The position numbers and the translations under genes are program-made. Positions 1 through 9,668 of a stretch of 64,000 nt of DNA are shown piece after piece. Source of the DNA: Candidatus Saccharimonadota bacterium (GTDB lineage: Bacteria > Patescibacteriota > Saccharimonadia > Saccharimonadales > Saccharimonadaceae). Below the pieces are notes generated by a model that had not been told where the DNA came from, ran no database searches, and saw only the letters and a list, made by a program, of their open reading frames with translations. Each line of letters starts with the position of its first letter. The stretch's first letter is position 1. The stretch is from contig JAILSC010000016.1 of the NCBI GenBank assembly GCA_024697865.1, forward strand, positions 1-64,000, given 5' to 3'.

Positions 1-2153
1 TAGGTAGTTCCGCGTACATTAATTCCAGTGGCATTATTAGTAGCAAAGGTAATGGTGTAAGTCGGACGAGCAGTTAAATTCAAAGTAATAGTAGCATTAT
101 TTCCCACAGTATAGGTAGTAGTCATGTTAGTAGGCTCAGCAAAGACACCACTAGTGGCCTGCCAGGTGGGTGGATAATAACTTTCGTCTACTGTGCTGGA
201 AATATTATAAGTAAATCCCTTGAACAATTCTACAGTATCTCCGTTATAATAGGTATTGCCTTTGATGCTGATACCATTAGGGTTGTTGGTGGAAATAGTG
301 ATAGTGGATTTAGCTAGGTTTTCTACCGTCCAAGGATCAGTAGAGGTACCGCTGCCACCAGTGATATTAGTGTCTGAGGTCAATGAAACAACTGGACGGT
401 AATCAACAGTCCGAGTATTTACGTATTGATTACCGACTATACCGTTCGCAGTCATATCTGCCATATATATACCCCCGGAAACCCGGTGACTAGGCGACAT
501 GGTCCAATTCACCCTGCCAGTACGCAAGAAACTAAAAGAGTTAGTACCAGAGCCCTGACTAGGAGTATTGCTGCCAGATCCAGCAAAGCTAACTTCATCA
601 AGCGTTAATAGTGCAACTGGATACTTTAGCTGACCGTTACCACCACTGGCCGTAGTGGTGCTATAAAGGTCTACTTGGCCCCTCGGACAATCTAGAGATG
701 GCGTCTTTTCAGCATTAGTGGCATTTCTATTACGACCATAAGCCCCAAAATACATAGTAGTAGCGCTAGCAACATAAGGCTTAATTACCGTAGCCGGAGT
801 AGAAGTAGTGGTGTCAGTATAAATCGTACGATCATTACAGTAGCCAGCAGCCGGCTCGAGCATGCTAGTGTAATCAGTCATGTTGTCAGCATACCAAGTA
901 TTTTCCAAATAATCCTTTGCCCCAGAGTCAGCGTCATTTAAACTCATGTCGCCATTATTGCCAAAAACAATATCTACATCCGTATCTGAAGTGTGCTTAT
1001 TGTCGGTTATAGAACTGTTGTAAGTGTATCCAATATAAGTTGCATATCTCCTGTCGAGAGTAACACCGCTCTCTCCGTTGAAAGGCCCGTTTGCGGCGCT
1101 AGCTGCTGTATTATAGTTACCGCAGGAGCCACCGGTAGTAGCTCCGTACATCCCGTTATAAACCATTTTAATCCCGCCAGAACCAGTAGTCCGGACAATG
1201 CGCCAACAAGTTTGGTTGCCTAGAAGCACGTAATTAGGATAGGTAGTAGCTTTACCGTCAGAGCCGCGACTGCCATGATCTTCGGTTGGCTCCAGGGCCC
1301 CACGGTAGTAGTAGATGGGGTAGTTGGAACTGGCATCACTAGCTTCACCGAAGACAGCAGAATTATACTCGTAAACACCGGAGTTAGAGGTGTCTTCGGT
1401 TCGGTCTCTAGAAGTAGGCTCGGTGATGGCAGTCTGGAGCTCGGCTAGAGTTTGTTTGCCTTTGCTCATGCTGGCAATAGTGCCCCATAAATCACCAGGA
1501 GCAGTGATATTATTAGGATGAACTAGGGTGTATTTAACTTTGCCAGTATAAGTATCAGCAGCTTGGGTGGTGGAGATGTTCACGTTGTAACTAGTGTTAA
1601 GTTGGGAGGCCCCCGCTACTCCACCGCTACTAGTAGCGCTGGGATAGGTGGCTACTTTAGTGTAGACGCTAGGGATGGATTGGAAGGTATTGAAGGAATT
1701 TGTAATAGTAGGGATAAAGGAAGAACCAGCACCTTCTACTTTCATCTTCCAGTAGGAACTGCCGCTGGTTTGTTCAGTGGGGATAGTGTTAGTAGTGCCT
1801 TCAGTAGAAATCATGTTGTTGTTGCCATAAGTATTGCCACTATAACCTACGGCATAGATACTATAGCCACCTGGATCATTACAGGTGGCAGTGAGAGTGT
1901 TAGGACCAAAGGTTTTATATTCACCATTAGCTAGTTCATCTACATAATCATGGCCACCCGTGAGCGTACAAGCGGCGGCGACATCAACCGAAGCGTTAGC
2001 CGAGGCAGAGACAGCCCCAACTTTATTGGCAATGTTGTGCAAAATAAAGCCGGATACGACCGTAATACTAAAGAGGCATCCGAAAATAGCAAAAGATACC
2101 CCCATTAGGCTATTGCTGCACCTGTTTTTCCTCGCTCTGCCCATAATTAACAT
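1..2153 (-). CDS. large secreted surface protein, C-terminus beyond window
   Basis: An open frame on the minus strand runs without a stop from near 2153 to the window edge (717 codons). The N-terminus has a basic stretch and one hydrophobic segment (SFAIFGCLFSITVVSGFIL), so it is a signal peptide or anchor. The middle holds the motif CWRIVRTTGSGGIKMVYNG and later WTMSPSHRVSGG and DYRPVVSLTSD, typical of cell-surface modules found in Saccharibacteria and Firmicutes. Toward the open end are Thr/Asn-rich beta repeats (TITISTNNPNGI, YTITFATNNATGI) resembling InlB-type or other bacterial surface repeats. The start is ambiguous: ATG 2153 lies 4 nt after a TATAAT box and ATG 2144 lies 13 nt after it. 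Cys-rich and secreted, it probably acts at the cell envelope or in host attachment (inference). Confidence 0.8.
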   Translation of the reverse strand, partial: MLIMGRARKNRCSNSLMGVSFAIFGCLFSITVVSGFILHNIANKVGAVSASANASVDVAAACTLTGGHDYVDELANGEYKTFGPNTLTATCNDPGGYSIYAVGYSGNTYGNNNMISTEGTTNTIPTEQTSGSSYWKMKVEGAGSSFIPTITNSFNTFQSIPSVYTKVATYPSATSSGGVAGASQLNTSYNVNISTTQAADTYTGKVKYTLVHPNNITAPGDLWGTIASMSKGKQTLAELQTAITEPTSRDRTEDTSNSGVYEYNSAVFGEASDASSNYPIYYYRGALEPTEDHGSRGSDGKATTYPNYVLLGNQTCWRIVRTTGSGGIKMVYNGMYGATTGGSCGNYNTAASAANGPFNGESGVTLDRRYATYIGYTYNSSITDNKHTSDTDVDIVFGNNGDMSLNDADSGAKDYLENTWYADNMTDYTSMLEPAAGYCNDRTIYTDTTTSTPATVIKPYVASATTMYFGAYGRNRNATNAEKTPSLDCPRGQVDLYSTTTASGGNGQLKYPVALLTLDEVSFAGSGSNTPSQGSGTNSFSFLRTGRVNWTMSPSHRVSGGIYMADMTANGIVGNQYVNTRTVDYRPVVSLTSDTNITGGSGTSTDPWTVENLAKSTITISTNNPNGISIKGNTYYNGDTVELFKGFTYNISSTVDESYYPPTWQATSGVFAEPTNMTTTYTVGNNATITLNLTARPTYTITFATNNATGINVRGTT

Positions 2154-2157
2154 TATC

Positions 2158-2163
2158 ATTATA
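2158..2163 (-). promoter_or_regulatory. -10 box of the surface protein gene
   Basis: On the minus strand GTGCTATAAT lies 4 nt before ATG 2153 and 13 nt before ATG 2144. The mRNA would be leaderless or nearly so. Confidence 0.6.
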
Positions 2164-2193
2164 GCACATAAATTATTCATTGTGCAATAAAAA

Positions 2194-2214
2194 ATGTTGT
2201 ATTTTTTACAACAT
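2194..2214. promoter_or_regulatory. palindrome ATGTTGTA-N5-TACAACAT, possible operator
   Basis: A perfect inverted repeat with 8-bp arms sits between the divergent surface-protein gene and obg. The core GTTGTA-N5-TACAAC recurs exactly once more, at 40052-40068 in the prophage. It could be an operator or a weak terminator-like hairpin. Confidence 0.35.
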
Positions 2215-2239
2215 TAGCAGGTTTTGAGATGTGAACTAA

Positions 2240-3535
<1,296 letters not shown>

Positions 3536-3583
3536 TTTTCCACAATGTTTTTGGGTTTTTGACAAAATTCTGATGAAAAAGTG

Positions 3584-3612
3584 TTGACCGAATAAGGTTT
3601 ATGCTTTAATAT
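3584..3612 (+). promoter_or_regulatory. promoter of candidate small RNA
   Basis: TTGACC at 3584, a 17-bp spacer and TAATAT at 3607-3612. No ORF with an RBS follows before the terminator at 3741. Confidence 0.6.
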
Positions 3613-3618
3613 TAGTAT

Positions 3619-3765
3619 TAAGCTGGTACGCTTCACAGGGGTTCCACTGATTCTTAGTGGAGTGTGGAGACTCATAAAAACAAACAGCGGATTAAAACAA
3701 ACCAATGTGCCCCAAGGGTGGGCGCGTAACAGCGGGGAGAGGCCATCGCAAGATGGTCTTTTTCA
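3619..3765 (+). ncRNA. candidate structured small RNA, family unknown
   Basis: The roughly 300-bp gap between obg and the beta-helix gene holds a promoter, a GC-rich stretch with several hairpins and a terminator, but no credible ORF. Visible stems are TCCACT/AGTGGA (around 3642-3660), GTGCCC/GGGCGC (around 3706-3724) and the terminator. The length of about 145 nt would suit a housekeeping or regulatory RNA. I found no tmRNA T-arm, RNase P core or SRP tetraloop motif. A 6S-like RNA is possible but not shown. Confidence 0.45.
3741..3763 (+). terminator. terminator of the small RNA
   Basis: GGCCATC-GCAA-GATGGTC followed by five T residues. Confidence 0.75.
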
Positions 3766-3772
3766 TGGCATG

Positions 3773-3799
3773 AAAAAGCACCGCATTAGCGGTGCTTTT
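3773..3799. terminator. bidirectional terminator
   Basis: AAAAAGCACCGC-ATTA-GCGGTGCTTTT. The minus-strand reading ends the beta-helix gene with a T run. Confidence 0.75.
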
Positions 3800-3838
3800 C
3801 GTTCGTTTGTGATTGGTCCGGTGACAGGAGGCTGATGC

Positions 3839-4558
3839 CTACATTTCTTCTGCGTCCTGATTGGAACTTTTTGGTTCTGGTGACATTTTGACGCATAATA
3901 CATCAGTAATGACATCCCGATGAAAAACCCGAGAATCATGGTACACTTTGGCCTCACCACAAACTTGAGCATAGTCAAAGACATATGCTTGGCCAAAAAC
4001 TGCAGCGTTATCATAGACCTTAGCGCGATGGCCAATTCGAGCGTCACCGAAAACTCGGGCGTTGTCATAAACGACAGCGACGCCAGAAACTTCAGCGGAG
4101 CCATAGACATGAGCATGTCCCGAAATGATAGCATCACCGATAATACGTGCACGATCATAGACATCTGCGTGGCCTTTGATACAGGCCCAATGGCACAGCA
4201 CGGCTGCTCCGTGGATACAAGCATAATCACCAACCTCGCAATGGTCTTCCACGGTAGCCTTACCAGATACCATGGCATTGTCGAAAATAAGGGCCTGGTT
4301 GATAATCTTAGCGTCATTAAAGACATAGGCGTCTCCGAATACGCACGCATTATCGAAAACCCAACAATTGCCGAGGTGGGAAAGGTTGTCCTCCGACTCT
4401 ATGAAGCCGCCTAGATCTCCGGCTTTAACGAAAGATGACATCCCTACAGGCAAGAACCCCGCAGTTCTAAAATCTTTCAACGCACGGATGCGATGAAGGG
4501 TGTGGCCATAAATCTCAATAGTCTCATCCGTCAACTCGTACTTCTTTTCTTCTGCCAT
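3839..4558 (-). CDS. left-handed beta-helix (hexapeptide-like repeat) protein
   Basis: A protein of 239 aa. From about residue 55 to 215 it is a regular array of short A-x-[VI]-x-[GDS] units (NACVFGDAYVFNDAKI, GSAEVSGVAVVYDNARV), the pattern of left-handed beta-helix or YdcK-like solenoids. An N-terminal segment (TIEIYGHTLHRIRALKDF) precedes the repeats. The start at 4558 follows a strong GGAAGGAG sequence; the ATG at 4579 is upstream of that RBS. There is no signal peptide, so it is probably cytoplasmic. Many solenoids of this kind are acyltransferase-like, but no catalytic His is evident and the function is unknown. It is separated from trmD by a divergent promoter region. Confidence 0.85.
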   Translation of the reverse strand: MAEEKKYELTDETIEIYGHTLHRIRALKDFRTAGFLPVGMSSFVKAGDLGGFIESEDNLSHLGNCWVFDNACVFGDAYVFNDAKIINQALIFDNAMVSGKATVEDHCEVGDYACIHGAAVLCHWACIKGHADVYDRARIIGDAIISGHAHVYGSAEVSGVAVVYDNARVFGDARIGHRAKVYDNAAVFGQAYVFDYAQVCGEAKVYHDSRVFHRDVITDVLCVKMSPEPKSSNQDAEEM

Positions 4559-4709
4559 TTTTGACTCCTTCCCAGTCAAATATACTTACTTTGAACCAAC
4601 AACTTAAAGTGCTATACCTATACATACCTTGCGGTATGAGAAATATGGTTATGTTATGATTGTATCATACTTTTGCTTATTTGTCAATATAATTATGTGT
4701 TATATATGG

Positions 4710-4715
4710 TATAAT
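4710..4715 (+). promoter_or_regulatory. extended -10 box of trmD (leaderless)
   Basis: TGGTATAAT ends 6 nt before ATG 4722. The longer upstream frame from 4629 would include the promoter and is rejected. Confidence 0.8.
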
Positions 4716-4721
4716 TGGGGT

Positions 4722-5462
4722 ATGATTAAGTTTACCATTATCACACTGTTTCCAGAAGCAGTCGAGCCATATCTCAAAACTTCCATGATGTGGAAAGCTA
4801 CCGAAAAAAGCCTGGCCGAGTTTAAGTTAGTAAATTTGCGCGATTTTGGTCTAGGGCCGCATAAATCCGTAGACGACACCCCGTACGGAGGTGGAGATGG
4901 GATGTTACTGCGCTGCGAGCCAGTGTTTGCCGCAATTGAGTCCGTCAAAGAGAAGGATCCTGACGCTAAGGTGATTTTGCCAACTCCAGTAGGAGAAATT
5001 TGGAATCAAAGTACTGCAAGAGAGTTTGCAATTGATTCGGGGTCGCGTCCGGCCGGCCCGTCGCCACGGGCGGCCGGCGCTAACTCTCGCGCTGCCGCGC
5101 TCCGAAATACCCCGAATCAAAATACAAACTCCCACTACATTATTTTGTGCCCACACTATGAGGGGTATGATGAAAGGATTCTCTCTATTGTGGATTATAA
5201 AATTTCACTAGGGAAATATGTGCTAACGGGGGGCGAGTTGCCGGCTTTGATTATTATCGATTCCGTAGTCCGCTTAATCCCAGGAGTACTAGGAGGTGAA
5301 AAGTCAGCGGAGATTGAATCTTTCTCTGATGGGGACAATTTGGAATATCCGCAATATACCAGACCAGAAGATTTTCGCGGGATGAAAGTGCCAGAGGTAC
5401 TATTATCAGGGAATCATGGCGAAATCGCCAAATGGCGTGATACCCATAGCGGCAAAGTATAA
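4722..5462 (+). CDS. trmD: tRNA (guanine-N1)-methyltransferase TrmD with an inserted peptide
   Basis: Makes m1G37 in tRNAs using S-adenosylmethionine and so prevents frameshifting; essential in most bacteria. Family signatures are present: N-terminal TIITLFPEAV, VDDTPYGGGDGM, VILPTPVGEIWNQ, CPHYEGYDERI, GKYVLTGGELPA and YTRPEDFRGM. Between EFAI and HYIILCPHYEG there are about 33 extra residues rich in Arg, Ala, Pro and Ser, where E. coli TrmD has only about four. This insert is encoded by the palindromic element at 5032-5120. All SAM-knot loops remain, so the enzyme may still work. The C-terminal domain ends soon after LLSGNHGEIAKWR and is shorter than in E. coli. Confidence 0.95.
   Translation: MIKFTIITLFPEAVEPYLKTSMMWKATEKSLAEFKLVNLRDFGLGPHKSVDDTPYGGGDGMLLRCEPVFAAIESVKEKDPDAKVILPTPVGEIWNQSTAREFAIDSGSRPAGPSPRAAGANSRAAALRNTPNQNTNSHYIILCPHYEGYDERILSIVDYKISLGKYVLTGGELPALIIIDSVVRLIPGVLGGEKSAEIESFSDGDNLEYPQYTRPEDFRGMKVPEVLLSGNHGEIAKWRDTHSGKV
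5032..5120. repeat. GC-rich palindromic element inserted in trmD
   Basis: Perfect 12-bp terminal inverted repeats TTGATTCGGGGT (5032-5043) and ACCCCGAATCAA (5109-5120) enclose a very GC-rich core with an inner near-palindrome (around 5050-5077, GGCCGGCCCGT/ACGGGCGGCCGGC). The frame stays open across it. No second copy is visible in this window. It resembles the palindromic elements that insert in frame into Rickettsia genes, or a small MITE. Confidence 0.7.
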
Positions 5463-5485
5463 AAAGGGGCGCTCTTATGAGCGCC
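5461..5485. terminator. terminator between convergent trmD and 5498-5959
   Basis: GGGCGCTC-TTAT-GAGCGCCC. The minus-strand side is followed by a T run; the plus-strand side is weak. Confidence 0.75.
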
Positions 5486-5497
5486 CGTGGCCGGGAT

Positions 5498-5959
5498 TTA
5501 GTTGCTGAAATGGTAGGTGTCGTTGATCCAGGCGAAATCCAGATCGAGGCGTTCCTGGGTTTGCTTTAGACCCTGCTTGGCCTTCTCGATCTCTATGGGG
5601 AGAGCGAGGCATTTGAGGTAGTCGGTCCAGTGACCGCTCCGATATATCGCGACCCCAAGAACGTCGTTGGCTTCCGAGTTGGCTGTGACGCGCAGGACAC
5701 ATTGCTTAGACTTAGCCAGCTTAATCTCCATAGCGCAATAACGCCGATCGAGGATAAGATAGTCATCGCTGTAAAGCTTTCCGTCATCGGTCAGAGCATT
5801 AACTACCACCTTGGCATCCTCAAAGGCCATGATGCCATCACACTCGAGCCGTTGTCGTTCCATATTGGCGTCGGCCAATTGACCCTGCGCTTCCTTCAAC
5901 TCGGCTTCCAGAGCCACTTTTTCTTGGGCCAATTGGCCCAATTTGTCCATTTTAGCCAT
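5498..5959 (-). CDS. hypothetical coiled-coil protein
   Basis: A protein of 153 aa preceded by AAGGAG. Residues 1-40 (EKVALEAELKEAQGQLADAN) and about 120-140 (EKAKQGLKQTQERLDL) are predicted coiled coil from heptad-like spacing. The middle segment is mixed (LILDRRYCAMEIKLAKSKQCV). There is no signal peptide or membrane segment and I do not recognise a family. The gene is convergent with trmD and divergent from recG; its -10 may be the TATGATAAAAT region near 6010-6020. Confidence 0.75.
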   Translation of the reverse strand: MAKMDKLGQLAQEKVALEAELKEAQGQLADANMERQRLECDGIMAFEDAKVVVNALTDDGKLYSDDYLILDRRYCAMEIKLAKSKQCVLRVTANSEANDVLGVAIYRSGHWTDYLKCLALPIEIEKAKQGLKQTQERLDLDFAWINDTYHFSN

Positions 5960-6087
5960 TTAAATCACTCCTTAAGGTTCTATAGGCTCTTGCACTTATC
6001 TTTTTAATTTTATCATACTTCTTGATTTTGTCAAGACACAACGGGGACGGAACATCATATTCGGTGGTAAAACTAAGGCGGATATAC

Positions 6088-6093
6088 TATAAT
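6088..6093 (+). promoter_or_regulatory. -10 box of recG (leaderless)
   Basis: TATAAT ends 6 nt before ATG 6100. This supports the start MDLNAPVENLKGVGPKT over the longer frame from 6022. Confidence 0.8.
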
Positions 6094-6099
6094 GGGATC

Positions 6100-8115
6100 A
6101 TGGATTTAAATGCGCCAGTGGAGAATTTGAAGGGAGTTGGGCCAAAAACGGCGGAGATTTTGAAGAAGTTCGGAATTAAGACGGTCAAAGATCTATTCTA
6201 TAATTTGCCGCGAGATTACGAAAATTACGAGGCGCCGACCTCGATTGCCGAGATTCGGCCAGGGAAAGTGGTGATAAAGGGGAAAATCGAGCAACTCTCG
6301 ACCCGACGAGCCAGACGGCGGAATTTGTCGGTGACAGAAGGAGTAATCAGGGATAATACGGGAGCGATTAAGGTAGTCTGGTTTAATCAAAGCTACCGTT
6401 TAAAACAGTTCTCATCAGAGAAGGAATACTATTTTACCGGTAATTACGAGCTAAAAAACGGCCGCTACAGCCTGATTTCGCCCTCAGCCGCAGAAGCAAC
6501 CCAGATCGACCCCACTACGGGCCTTGGCCCGGTCTACGTGGCTCACGGCGGATTAAAATCGGGGGATTTTCGGAGATTGATTAGTGGTTCCCGAGATAAA
6601 TTCGCCCTGGTGCCAGATTTACTGCCTTCGGCACGTCCAGGAGAGCGACGAGAGGCTTTATATGCGGCACATTTTCCAGACTCCTCAAAGTCTGTCGAAG
6701 CGGCGCGAGAATATTTAGCTTATGAAGAACTATTCGAGCTAATCTTAGCAGCTAAGTTAAACCGGCGCGAGAATGAGAAATTAAAAGCCCCAGAAATTCC
6801 TTTCCAGCTAGAAAAAGTAAAGACGTTTCTAGGGACTTTGCCGTTTACTCTAACCGGAGCGCAGAAAAAGGCGGCCTGGGAGATTTTTCAAGATATGGAA
6901 AGGCGCGAGCCAATGAACCGGTTGCTTCAGGGGGATGTAGGCTCGGGTAAAACCATGGTGGCAGCGCTTGCAGCTTACGGGGCGGTACTGGCCGAACAAC
7001 AAGTAGCCCTGCTGGCGCCCACGGCTATTTTAGCTGCGCAGCATTTTGAAGGTTTATCAAAAGTGCTTGGGGGATTAGGGGTACGCGTGGAACTGCTGAC
7101 CGGGGCGACAAAAGATAAGGCTATCTTGAAAGATCAGATCAAAGCGGGTGAGGTAGATTTGGTGATTGGCACCCACGCTCTATTAACCGATGACACAGAA
7201 TTCGCTCAGCTGGGATTAGTGATTATTGATGAGCAGCACCGATTTGGCGTAGAACAGAGACAGAAACTAATGTTAAAGTCTCCGGCGTCTCTGGCCCCAC
7301 ACCTACTGGCAATGACCGCTACACCGATTCCGCGCTCTTTGCAGCTGACTGTGTTTGGGGATTTGGACGTGTCGGTTTTAAATGAAATGCCTAAAGGGCG
7401 GCAGCCCATAAAGACGCAAATTTTGAGGGAGATTGAAGTGCGGGAGCGATTATACCCCAGAATTGTAGATACCGTGGCGGCGAAAAATCAGGTCTATTGG
7501 ATTTGTAAGGCGATTAACGATGATCCGCGAACAGAGACAACTTCGGTTAAATCCCGGACCGCCAAATTACAGAAACTATTTCCCAAAATGACGATCGAAT
7601 ACCTGCATGGACGGATGAAGCCGGCCGAAAAAGATGCGATAATGGAGCGATTTTCCAGAGGTGAAATTCAGATTTTGGTTTCCACCACCGTAGTAGAAGT
7701 GGGAGTAGACGTACCGAATGCCACCTTGATGGTGATTGAAAATGCTGAATCGTATGGCCTAGCCCAACTGCATCAATTACGGGGACGAGTGGGCCGAGGG
7801 ACGGTGGCCTCAGAGTGTTATTTACTAACTTCTGGCGAAATACCGCCGTCTAGACGACTTCGGGAATTAGAAAAATCCAATGATGGTTTTCATCTAGCAG
7901 AGGTGGACTTAAAACTGCGCGGTCCGGGGGAAATTTACGGAGCTCTGCAGCACGGAGCCCTAGATCTACGTATCGCTACCCTCTCTGATACGCGCTTGAT
8001 TCGCCGGGCTCAGAAAGACGTGACGGAGTTTTTGAAAAATCCCGAAAACATGGTAAAATATGAGGAATTAAGGGCGGGGATTAAGAAATATCAACAGCTA
8101 ACGACTTTGAATTAA
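6100..8115 (+). CDS. recG: ATP-dependent DNA helicase RecG
   Basis: A branch-migration helicase of 671 aa that regresses stalled forks and processes Holliday junctions. The N-terminal wedge/OB domain (about 1-200) begins with the HhH-like LKGVGPKTAEILKKFGIKTV. The SF2 motor has Walker A GDVGSGKT, motif II DEQH, motif III MTATPIPRS and motif VI QLRGRVGRG, and the C-terminal TRG-type region follows. The length is normal for the family. The stop is immediately followed by rsmD, an operon pairing seen in several bacteria. Confidence 0.97.
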   Translation: MDLNAPVENLKGVGPKTAEILKKFGIKTVKDLFYNLPRDYENYEAPTSIAEIRPGKVVIKGKIEQLSTRRARRRNLSVTEGVIRDNTGAIKVVWFNQSYRLKQFSSEKEYYFTGNYELKNGRYSLISPSAAEATQIDPTTGLGPVYVAHGGLKSGDFRRLISGSRDKFALVPDLLPSARPGERREALYAAHFPDSSKSVEAAREYLAYEELFELILAAKLNRRENEKLKAPEIPFQLEKVKTFLGTLPFTLTGAQKKAAWEIFQDMERREPMNRLLQGDVGSGKTMVAALAAYGAVLAEQQVALLAPTAILAAQHFEGLSKVLGGLGVRVELLTGATKDKAILKDQIKAGEVDLVIGTHALLTDDTEFAQLGLVIIDEQHRFGVEQRQKLMLKSPASLAPHLLAMTATPIPRSLQLTVFGDLDVSVLNEMPKGRQPIKTQILREIEVRERLYPRIVDTVAAKNQVYWICKAINDDPRTETTSVKSRTAKLQKLFPKMTIEYLHGRMKPAEKDAIMERFSRGEIQILVSTTVVEVGVDVPNATLMVIENAESYGLAQLHQLRGRVGRGTVASECYLLTSGEIPPSRRLRELEKSNDGFHLAEVDLKLRGPGEIYGALQHGALDLRIATLSDTRLIRRAQKDVTEFLKNPENMVKYEELRAGIKKYQQLTTLN

Positions 8116-8676
8116 ATGAGTAAAAAGCAACAAAAACACGGCACAACGATGATTACCTCTGGGAAATACCGGGGGAAGACGATTTTAACGCCTGGCGGAG
8201 ACACTCACCCGATGGGTTCGCGCGAAAAAATTGCTCTGTTTAATATGATCCAGGATTATCTACCTGGGGCAGTAGTGTTAGATGCCTACGCAGGGAGCGG
8301 AGCACTCGGGCTTGAAGCTTTATCGCGCGGAGCGGCTTTTGTACTGTTTTTGGATAATGACCCCAAAGCAGTAACAGTAATTAAGCAGAACCTGACAAAA
8401 CTCGGCCTATACGGGGTGAATGGTGGACCGCTTTGCAAAGACGTAATAAAAGAGGCACAAACGGCTACTGATAGATTTTCGATCGCGTTGGTGGATCCCC
8501 CTTACGATAAGTATCAACCAGAAATGGTGACTTGCGTGGCAAGATTAGTGGCTGATGGTGGTCTTTTAGTAGCCTCTACTCCAGTGGAGCCGCCAGAAAT
8601 CGCAGAATTTAAACTGTTAAAAACCCGCAAATATGCCCGAGCACATATTTCAATCTACTCGAAAAATATGTCATAG
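8116..8676 (+). CDS. rsmD: 16S rRNA (guanine-N2)-methyltransferase RsmD
   Basis: SAM-dependent methylation of 16S rRNA G966 during 30S assembly. The SAM-binding motif VVLDAYAGSGALGLEALSRGA and the catalytic NPPY-type motif VDPPYD are clear, and the N-terminal SGKYRGKTI is typical of the family. The start ATG directly abuts the recG stop; an internal ATG at 8151 (MITSGKYRG) aligns better with many homologues and could be the true start. At 186 aa the length is normal. Confidence 0.92.
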   Translation: MSKKQQKHGTTMITSGKYRGKTILTPGGDTHPMGSREKIALFNMIQDYLPGAVVLDAYAGSGALGLEALSRGAAFVLFLDNDPKAVTVIKQNLTKLGLYGVNGGPLCKDVIKEAQTATDRFSIALVDPPYDKYQPEMVTCVARLVADGGLLVASTPVEPPEIAEFKLLKTRKYARAHISIYSKNMS

Positions 8677-8679
8677 ACA

Positions 8680-8708
8680 TTGACTTCTTAAGCTTTTTAT
8701 GCTACAAT
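8680..8708 (+). promoter_or_regulatory. sigma70-type promoter
   Basis: TTGACT, 17-bp spacer, TACAAT. The 5' UTR is about 95 nt and ends in an AAAGGGG ribosome binding site before 8809. Confidence 0.75.
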
Positions 8709-8808
8709 TAAAAGAGCATGGTGGTTGTGTTTTTTGACCTACTATCTGCGAACTTTTAGTATTCGTTTCTTAAAGGGCTAAAAAAGATTTCCGAGAAAGG
8801 GGAATAAA

Positions 8809-9492
8809 ATGCAGGAAATCAAAAATCAAACTTTAGAGGAAGTAATAGAGGACATTCATCGTCGGACTTTCGGAGCGATGGTCAACGAGGCTGCTGCTAA
8901 AGGGTTCATCAAAGGCCTGGAGGAGGCAGGCTTCAATATGGAGCTTTTGCCCGACAACTTCCAGAAACTATTGGAGGACCCCAATTATCAGGTGCCTGAT
9001 GATATTTGGATGATGCTGAACGAATGGACCTGCGACAAGCAGGCTGCGGTGATTTACACCATCCTCGAGGAGGTGCATCTCGCGCGAGCTTTAAACGGCG
9101 TCAGGACCGGTGAAGGCCCGCTAGGTATCATGAAAGGGCATGAACATTTGATCATGCCAATAGAGCTAGCGGGCAGAACTCACTGTGATCAAATGGCCAG
9201 TGACTTACACTCAACTCTGAAGCGCTTTGGTCTAGACAAAGGCGCAGTGCAAGGCAAGCTCGGCGGTGTATCCTACAACTGGGTAACCAAGCTTTTCCAG
9301 GAGAAGCGGGACGAATTTTTCAACAAGTACCAGTTGAGAATTTATGATAACATGTTCCGTCTCGTAGCCTATGTTTCGGGATATGTAGAAGACTGGCCAG
9401 AGGAGCTATCTCTCTCGTCTCGAATCAAGGATACAAGACTCTGCTTGGATGTCTGCCTGGACGCCATGAATCAGATCGGCACCCACTTCTAG
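8809..9492 (+). CDS. hypothetical protein, 227 aa
   Basis: Soluble and alpha-helix-rich by composition, with no signal peptide. The ribosome binding site (GAAAGGGG) and promoter are good. Central features are a run of His-containing helices (EEVHLARALNG, MKGHEHLIMPIELAGRTHCDQM) and a Trp/Arg-rich C-terminus. I do not recognise a family. It is monocistronic, ending in a strong terminator. Confidence 0.75.
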   Translation: MQEIKNQTLEEVIEDIHRRTFGAMVNEAAAKGFIKGLEEAGFNMELLPDNFQKLLEDPNYQVPDDIWMMLNEWTCDKQAAVIYTILEEVHLARALNGVRTGEGPLGIMKGHEHLIMPIELAGRTHCDQMASDLHSTLKRFGLDKGAVQGKLGGVSYNWVTKLFQEKRDEFFNKYQLRIYDNMFRLVAYVSGYVEDWPEELSLSSRIKDTRLCLDVCLDAMNQIGTHF

Positions 9493-9541
9493 AACTTAGG
9501 GGGTAAGTTTCTATCCTTCCCGGCTTACCCTTTAAGGAACG

Positions 9542-9592
9542 AAAAACCAGGACGCTAACAGGGGCTGCAAACTCCCTCTAGTCCTGGTTTTT
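9542..9592 (+). terminator. strong terminator
   Basis: Twelve-bp arms AAAAACCAGGAC/GTCCTGGTTTTT around a 27-nt internal segment. A second stem, GGGGTAAG/CTTACCC, lies just upstream (9501-9532). Confidence 0.8.
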
Positions 9593-9619
9593 CTATTGGC
9601 TTAATTTTATAACATGGGC

Positions 9620-9648
9620 TTGCATTTTTAGCAAAAGTGTGATATAAT
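9620..9648 (+). promoter_or_regulatory. promoter, TTGCAT-17-TATAAT
   Basis: The AAAAGTGTGATATAAT string recurs before rpsL (27940-27954) and, as AAAAGTGTGGTATAAT, before uvrC (37484-37499). Confidence 0.8.
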
Positions 9649-9668
9649 CAAGTCATAAGGAGTTTATT

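Noticed and set aside
1563..2190. Two plus-strand ORFs near the left end
   Set aside because: They lie on the strand opposite a continuous, domain-bearing surface-protein frame and have no RBS.
3763..4414. ORFs in other frames across the beta-helix gene (3763-4350 minus and 3920-4414 plus)
   Set aside because: They are shadows of the periodic beta-helix coding sequence; neither has an RBS, and the 3839-4558 frame has a strong one.
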